10,445 bases of DNA, from assembly GCA_947372405.1 (NCBI GenBank), contig CANBTO010000133.1:1-10445 (forward strand). Direction: 5' to 3'. The number at the start of each line of letters is the position of its first letter. Positions within the stretch are counted from its first letter, which is position 1. Source of the stretch: Verrucomicrobiaceae bacterium. GTDB taxonomy: Bacteria; Verrucomicrobiota; Verrucomicrobiae; Verrucomicrobiales; Akkermansiaceae. Positions 7,437 through 10,445 of the stretch are shown piece after piece. The notes beneath the pieces were generated by a model. The model was not told the origin of the DNA, made no database searches, and saw nothing but the letters and a program-made list of their open reading frames with translations. The position numbers were made by a program, and so were the translations under genes.

Positions 7437-7489
7437 CGATCACCGGTCGCCGCGCGTTGATTCATTTCATTCGTGGCGACCGGTGATCG
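7437..7489. repeat. Long perfect inverted repeat between the EVE gene and the sigma factor gene
   Basis: CGATCACCGGTCGCC (7437-7451) is exactly inverted as GGCGACCGGTGATCG (7475-7489), 15 bp with no mismatch. One G-U and two further pairs (7452-7454 with 7472-7474) extend the RNA stem to 18, with a 17-base AT-richer loop. The stem starts four bases after the EVE stop codon. It could act as a 3' end stabiliser or transcription terminator for lipA-EVE, but no T-tract follows on either strand, so it is not a standard intrinsic terminator. Each arm also contains a shorter inverted repeat (GCGAC/GTCGC and GGCGA/TCGCC), which is reminiscent of REP-type elements. Confidence 0.75.
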
Positions 7490-7523
7490 CCCAAAAGACA
7501 AATCCCGCAACCTGCACCGCTAT

Positions 7524-8120
7524 ATGGATGATATTCACCCCATGGCTACTTTATCTGCGGTCAACGAAACTTCCCCCGCCGCTTCCGCTTGGCGCGAGTG
7601 GCTGGAAACGCATGGCCCGAAGTTGCTGCTTTTCGCGCGCCAGCAAACCCGCTCGCATGAAGACGCCAAGGATATTTTCCAAGACGCCCTCGTCAAGCTG
7701 GTGGAAAAAATTCGCACTGGCGAATTCGTCGGCGGCCAAGACGCTTGGTTGCCCTATCTCTATACGGCGATCCGCCGCCTAGCGATTGACCTCAGCCGAC
7801 GCGACGACCGTCGCAGACGCCGTGAGGACAGCGTCACGGCCGATGCCGAGACCGGCCAATACGACGCGCTGTTGCCATGGTTTGAAAACGAATCTTCCGA
7901 AGATGAAACCCGCTCCCAGCTTGAGACCAGCCTCAAGGAATTGCCCGAAAAATTCTCCGAAGTCATCATCATGAAAATCTGGGGCGAGCGCACCTTTGCC
8001 GAGATCGGTGAAACTCTTGGAATTTCTCAAAACACAGCCGCCTCCCGGTATCGCTATGGTCTTGAGGCCCTCAAGAAAAACCTCAGCAACGCCCGCCGTC
8101 GCGGCGACCTTTCCATCTAA
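7524..8120 (+). CDS. ECF-type RNA polymerase sigma factor
   Basis: A sigma-70 family protein of the short, extracytoplasmic-function type: region 2 and region 4 only, directing RNA polymerase to a special promoter set. With the ATG at 7524 it has 198 residues. Region 2 covers about 33-100, with LLLFARQQTRSHEDAKDIFQ typical of the core-binding and -10-reading helices, ending in a strongly basic stretch (RRDDRRRRR). An acidic linker (about 102-130) follows. Region 4 (about 134-186) has the helix-turn-helix RTFAEIGETLGISQNTAASR for the -35 element. The start is uncertain: ATG 7524 or ATG 7542 are both acceptable, while a GTG at 7473 lies inside the preceding inverted repeat and is unlikely. The next two genes form its probable regulatory partner set, and ECF operons often activate themselves. 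Confidence 0.92.
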   Translation: MDDIHPMATLSAVNETSPAASAWREWLETHGPKLLLFARQQTRSHEDAKDIFQDALVKLVEKIRTGEFVGGQDAWLPYLYTAIRRLAIDLSRRDDRRRRREDSVTADAETGQYDALLPWFENESSEDETRSQLETSLKELPEKFSEVIIMKIWGERTFAEIGETLGISQNTAASRYRYGLEALKKNLSNARRRGDLSI

Positions 8121-8142
8121 TCGAATATTCTAACATACTCCG

Positions 8143-8772
8143 ATGACTCCCGATCAAACATTCCTGGAAGCGGAACTCCACAACCTCAAGGCAACCGCGC
8201 TCGACGAAGCTCTGCTGCTTCGTTTGGACGCCGCCGCCGAAGGCACGTTGACGCAACTCAGCGCTGAGGAAATCCGCTTCGAGACTCAACTCCGCGCCAC
8301 GTCACCCGCCGGACTCAGTGCGGATTTCCTCGCGAAACTCGAAGCCATCGTTCACGAGGTTCCCTTCGCGATGAACGAAAAAATCGTGCTATTCCCGAAG
8401 GCTGGCGGGTCCGCCCAAGTCCGCCGCCAACGGCCATTCTGGGCCGCCGCCGCTGCCGTGGCGCTGATCGGTGCCGCCAGTGCACTCCTCGTCCCAACGG
8501 GCAAGCCACCCGCAAATATTGCAGAAAGAACATCCCCAGCGTCCCCTTCGGTCGTCCACAACGCCACTGGCAGTTTCCTCCCCGCCAGTTTCAATCGCGG
8601 CCTCAGTGAGATCCACGACGAGGGAGTCGTCTGGCAATCGGACAAGCAAGCGCGTAGCGTGGTCCGGGTTGTCTATCAAGACAAGATCACTCTCGTTGAT
8701 GAAAATGGCCGCACCTTTCAGGTCGAACAGCCACGAGTCGAATACATGTTGGTTCCAGCGAAAACCGATTGA
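8143..8772 (+). CDS. Single-pass membrane protein, probable anti-sigma factor
   Basis: A 209-residue protein whose gene starts 22 bases after the sigma factor stop. Residues 1-97 are hydrophilic, helical-looking and rich in alanine, leucine and glutamate. A basic patch (QVRRQR, 92-97) precedes one transmembrane segment at about 99-117 (alanine- and leucine-rich). The outer part (118-209) begins with a proline/serine linker and ends in a small beta-rich domain with VRVVYQDKITLVDENGRTF (174-192). By the positive-inside rule the N-terminal part is cytoplasmic, where it could hold the sigma factor, and the C-terminal domain is periplasmic, where it could sense. No HxxxCxxC zinc-binding anti-sigma motif is present, so the role is inferred from topology and position. 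I do not recognise the family with certainty. Confidence 0.75.
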   Translation: MTPDQTFLEAELHNLKATALDEALLLRLDAAAEGTLTQLSAEEIRFETQLRATSPAGLSADFLAKLEAIVHEVPFAMNEKIVLFPKAGGSAQVRRQRPFWAAAAAVALIGAASALLVPTGKPPANIAERTSPASPSVVHNATGSFLPASFNRGLSEIHDEGVVWQSDKQARSVVRVVYQDKITLVDENGRTFQVEQPRVEYMLVPAKTD

Positions 8773-8826
8773 TTGAATTTCCATCAGACAAATCTCCAAA
8801 CCTACTACGCTCCTAGTAAACAAGCC

Positions 8827-9822
8827 ATGAAAACGAAACCATTCCCACTCATCACCGCCGGTCTGGCTGTTTTTGTTAGCCCCGTCTTTGCGTTGGAAGC
8901 ACCTGCCGACGACGCGCCGCCGCCACCCGCCGTGGGCCAAGAAGCCGTTAAATTGCCAGAATTCAAACTCCCGCCCGCCACCAAACCCGTGCCCATCCCT
9001 CAGGTGGAAACCGCCTTTCTCGGCGTCATCTCGGGCGAGGTCCCGGAAGTCTTGGCCGACCACCTCGGCCTGAAACCCGGCGAGGGCATCGTCGTGAGAT
9101 CGCTGGTCCCGGACGGTCCAGCCGCCAAGTCCGGCATCGCCACCAACGACGTGATCACCAAGGTCGCCGGCAAAGAAATCGGCTCGCCGCAGGAAATCAC
9201 CCAACAAATCTCCGGTCACAAACCCGGAGATAAAGTCACGCTCGATCTCATTCACAAGGGCAAACCGACCACCCTCGACGTCACCCTCGGACTCAAGCCT
9301 GCGGAAATGGCAGCGAACGAACCGCAAGCACTTGATCCACTCCATCTCGAAGGCATCCCCAAGGAACTCGCGGAACGCATCCGCAAAGCCGTCGAAGGCA
9401 ACATCGGCGGACTCGATCTCAAACTCGGAGCGGACGCGGGCCAATTACCTCCCCAGATGGAAGAAGCGATGCGGGATATGCAAAAACGCGTCCAAGGCAT
9501 GATTGGCCAAGCGGGTCTCGCCCTGCCTGATCCCGGCGCGGCTGGCAAAATCCATGTCCAAGGCGGAGCCATCCGCATCAAGGATCCGCAGGGCGGGAGC
9601 GTCGAAGTCAAAGTCACCGACGGTGCGAAGGAAGTCACCATCCGCGATAGGCAGGATAACGTAACATGGAGCGGTCCATGGGACACCGCCCAGGACAAAG
9701 CCGCTGCGCCGGATGATGTCCGCCGACGCGTGGACAGCCTCAACATTGACAGCTCTTTCAAAGGCAATGGCCTGCGCTTGCAAATGGGCCAAGCCCCACT
9801 GCCGGATGCTGGCGATCACTGA
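8827..9822 (+). CDS. Secreted single-PDZ-domain protein
   Basis: A 331-residue exported protein. Residues 1-22 form a signal peptide: basic start MKTK, a hydrophobic core (ITAGLAVFVSPV), and a likely signal peptidase I cut after VFA. A proline-rich linker follows (29-60). A PDZ domain spans about 62-155, with the ligand-loop segment AFLGV (63-67), GIVVRSLVPDGPAAKSGI and NDVITKVAGKEI. The remainder (160-331) has a helical part and a short beta-rich repeat-like part (about 241-285); I recognise no domain there. No trypsin-like protease domain is present, so unlike DegP-type proteins it probably binds rather than cuts. The ATG at 8827 is chosen because the signal peptide begins there; a TTG at 8773 would prepend 18 unsuitable residues. 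It is the third gene of the sigma operon, 54 bases after the anti-sigma candidate. Confidence 0.88.
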   Translation: MKTKPFPLITAGLAVFVSPVFALEAPADDAPPPPAVGQEAVKLPEFKLPPATKPVPIPQVETAFLGVISGEVPEVLADHLGLKPGEGIVVRSLVPDGPAAKSGIATNDVITKVAGKEIGSPQEITQQISGHKPGDKVTLDLIHKGKPTTLDVTLGLKPAEMAANEPQALDPLHLEGIPKELAERIRKAVEGNIGGLDLKLGADAGQLPPQMEEAMRDMQKRVQGMIGQAGLALPDPGAAGKIHVQGGAIRIKDPQGGSVEVKVTDGAKEVTIRDRQDNVTWSGPWDTAQDKAAAPDDVRRRVDSLNIDSSFKGNGLRLQMGQAPLPDAGDH

Positions 9823-9852
9823 TCACTCACATTTTTTCATGGAAGCTGGGTT

Positions 9853-9892
9853 CACTCCCGCGTTCGGCCAGTCCGGGCGCGGGAGTGTTTTT
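9853..9892 (+). terminator. Intrinsic terminator of the sigma/anti-sigma/PDZ operon
   Basis: CACTCCCGCG (9853-9862) pairs perfectly with CGCGGGAGTG (9878-9887) around a 15-base loop and is followed directly by five T residues (9888-9892). An outer CTGGG/CCCAG pair (9846-9850, 9893-9897) brackets the element. It lies 30 bases after the PDZ gene stop and points in its direction. On the other strand no T-tract follows the stem, so efficient termination of the converging transketolase transcript is less certain. Confidence 0.88.
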
Positions 9893-9909
9893 CCCAGCAT
9901 CTGGCCGCT

Positions 9910-10445
9910 TCACTTCACTGCGGCCACAACGTGATCCTTCGTGATGCCGAGTTCCTTGAACACCACATCGCCCGGCGCACTCATGCCAAAGCGGTCAATG
10001 CCGATCGCCTTGCCTTCGGTGCCGACGTATTTCCACCAGAGATCGGTGACGCCGGCCTCGATGGAAATGCGCTTGGTGCAGGACTTCGGCAGAACGCTTT
10101 CGCGATACTCGGCGCTCTGACGTTCGAAGCGCTCGAAGCAAGGCATGGAAACCACCCGCACTCCGTCGCCCAGCTCGGCAGCAGCGGCCATGGCATACTG
10201 GAGTTCGGAACCCGTGGCTAACAGAATCGTACTGAGCGCACCGGTTTCCCTGTGGGCAATGTAACCGCCGCGCAGCACGCCATCGCGGCGGACATCCACG
10301 GACAAGCTGTTCATCAGCGGAATCGCCTGACGTGTTAGTATTAAAGCGGTCGGGCCATCGGTGCGGCTCATGGCGGCGATGAAAGCACCCGCTGTTTCCT
10401 CCGCATCGCCGGGGCGGATGACATCGAGATTCGGGATGACACGCA
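9910..10445 (-). CDS. tkt: Transketolase, C-terminal part (runs off right edge)
   Basis: Transketolase moves two-carbon units between sugar phosphates in the pentose phosphate pathway and the Calvin cycle, using thiamine diphosphate. About 178 C-terminal codons are visible; the frame stays open to the window edge. [17 protein letters not shown] followed by [13 protein letters not shown] is the typical start of the transketolase C-terminal region. [28 protein letters not shown], and [16 protein letters not shown] then [22 protein letters not shown] complete it. This domain helps form the dimer; the diphosphate-binding catalytic parts lie outside the window. The first visible ATG (10371) is internal and not the start. 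The gene converges on the sigma operon, with the terminator between them. A run of rare A/T-rich codons occurs near 10332-10346. Confidence 0.95.
   Translation of the reverse strand, partial: RVIPNLDVIRPGDAEETAGAFIAAMSRTDGPTALILTRQAIPLMNSLSVDVRRDGVLRGGYIAHRETGALSTILLATGSELQYAMAAAAELGDGVRVVSMPCFERFERQSAEYRESVLPKSCTKRISIEAGVTDLWWKYVGTEGKAIGIDRFGMSAPGDVVFKELGITKDHVVAAVK

Noticed and set aside
7437..7489. Calling the long inverted repeat a canonical intrinsic terminator
   Set aside because: No T-tract follows the stem on either strand, unlike the element at 9853-9892.
7473..7523. GTG start extending the sigma factor by 17 codons
   Set aside because: The codon lies in the stem of the inverted repeat, the added residues have no sigma-factor character, and two ATG codons follow.
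8773..8826. TTG start extending the PDZ protein by 18 residues
   Set aside because: It would bury the signal peptide behind a polar extension; the ATG at 8827 gives a standard exported N-terminus.
8389..9444. A 351-codon open frame on the minus strand across the anti-sigma and PDZ genes
   Set aside because: It is antisense to two genes with clear protein features (transmembrane segment, signal peptide, PDZ domain), and its translation shows no recognisable domain. Long antisense frames are common in GC-rich DNA.

Overview
The window looks like ordinary, gene-dense chromosome from a moderately GC-rich free-living bacterium. The lack of Shine-Dalgarno sequences, the large pyrophosphate-type PEP carboxykinase and the style of the sigma/anti-sigma/PDZ module suggest Verrucomicrobiota. 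That placement rests on general resemblance, not a search, and is tentative. I see no insertion sequence, prophage, CRISPR array or other sign of recent transfer.

Left part (1-5791): the start of coaD (coenzyme A synthesis) runs off the left edge on the minus strand, back to back with a plus-strand tRNA-Arg(UCU) that has its own close promoter. Next comes a minus-strand block of three genes, read from right to left: a 1160-residue protein that I identify as pyrophosphate-dependent PEP carboxykinase, then two different transglutaminase-like cysteine-protease-fold proteins. The 69-base gap between the carboxykinase and the first transglutaminase holds a nested inverted repeat that ends one base before the start codon. 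The two transglutaminase genes are 6 bases apart and are surely co-transcribed.

Middle part (5792-7433): a 161-base divergent intergenic region separates the carboxykinase from lipA (lipoyl synthase). An EVE-domain gene follows lipA after only 5 bases. A long perfect inverted repeat (7437-7489) closes this pair.

Right part (7434-10445): an ECF-type sigma factor, a single-pass membrane protein that is probably its anti-sigma partner, and a secreted single-PDZ protein form one plus-strand operon ending in a good intrinsic terminator (9853-9892). This looks like an envelope-linked signalling module. The C-terminal end of transketolase converges on it from the minus strand and runs off the right edge.

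The metabolic genes (PEP carboxykinase, lipoyl synthase, transketolase, CoaD) belong to central carbon and cofactor metabolism and share no evident single pathway. The points most worth following are the PPi-type carboxykinase, the uncharacterised sigma/PDZ module, the two intergenic RNA-structure candidates, and a strand-polarised GTTAG pentamer (15 on the plus strand against 2 on the minus) that ignores gene orientation.
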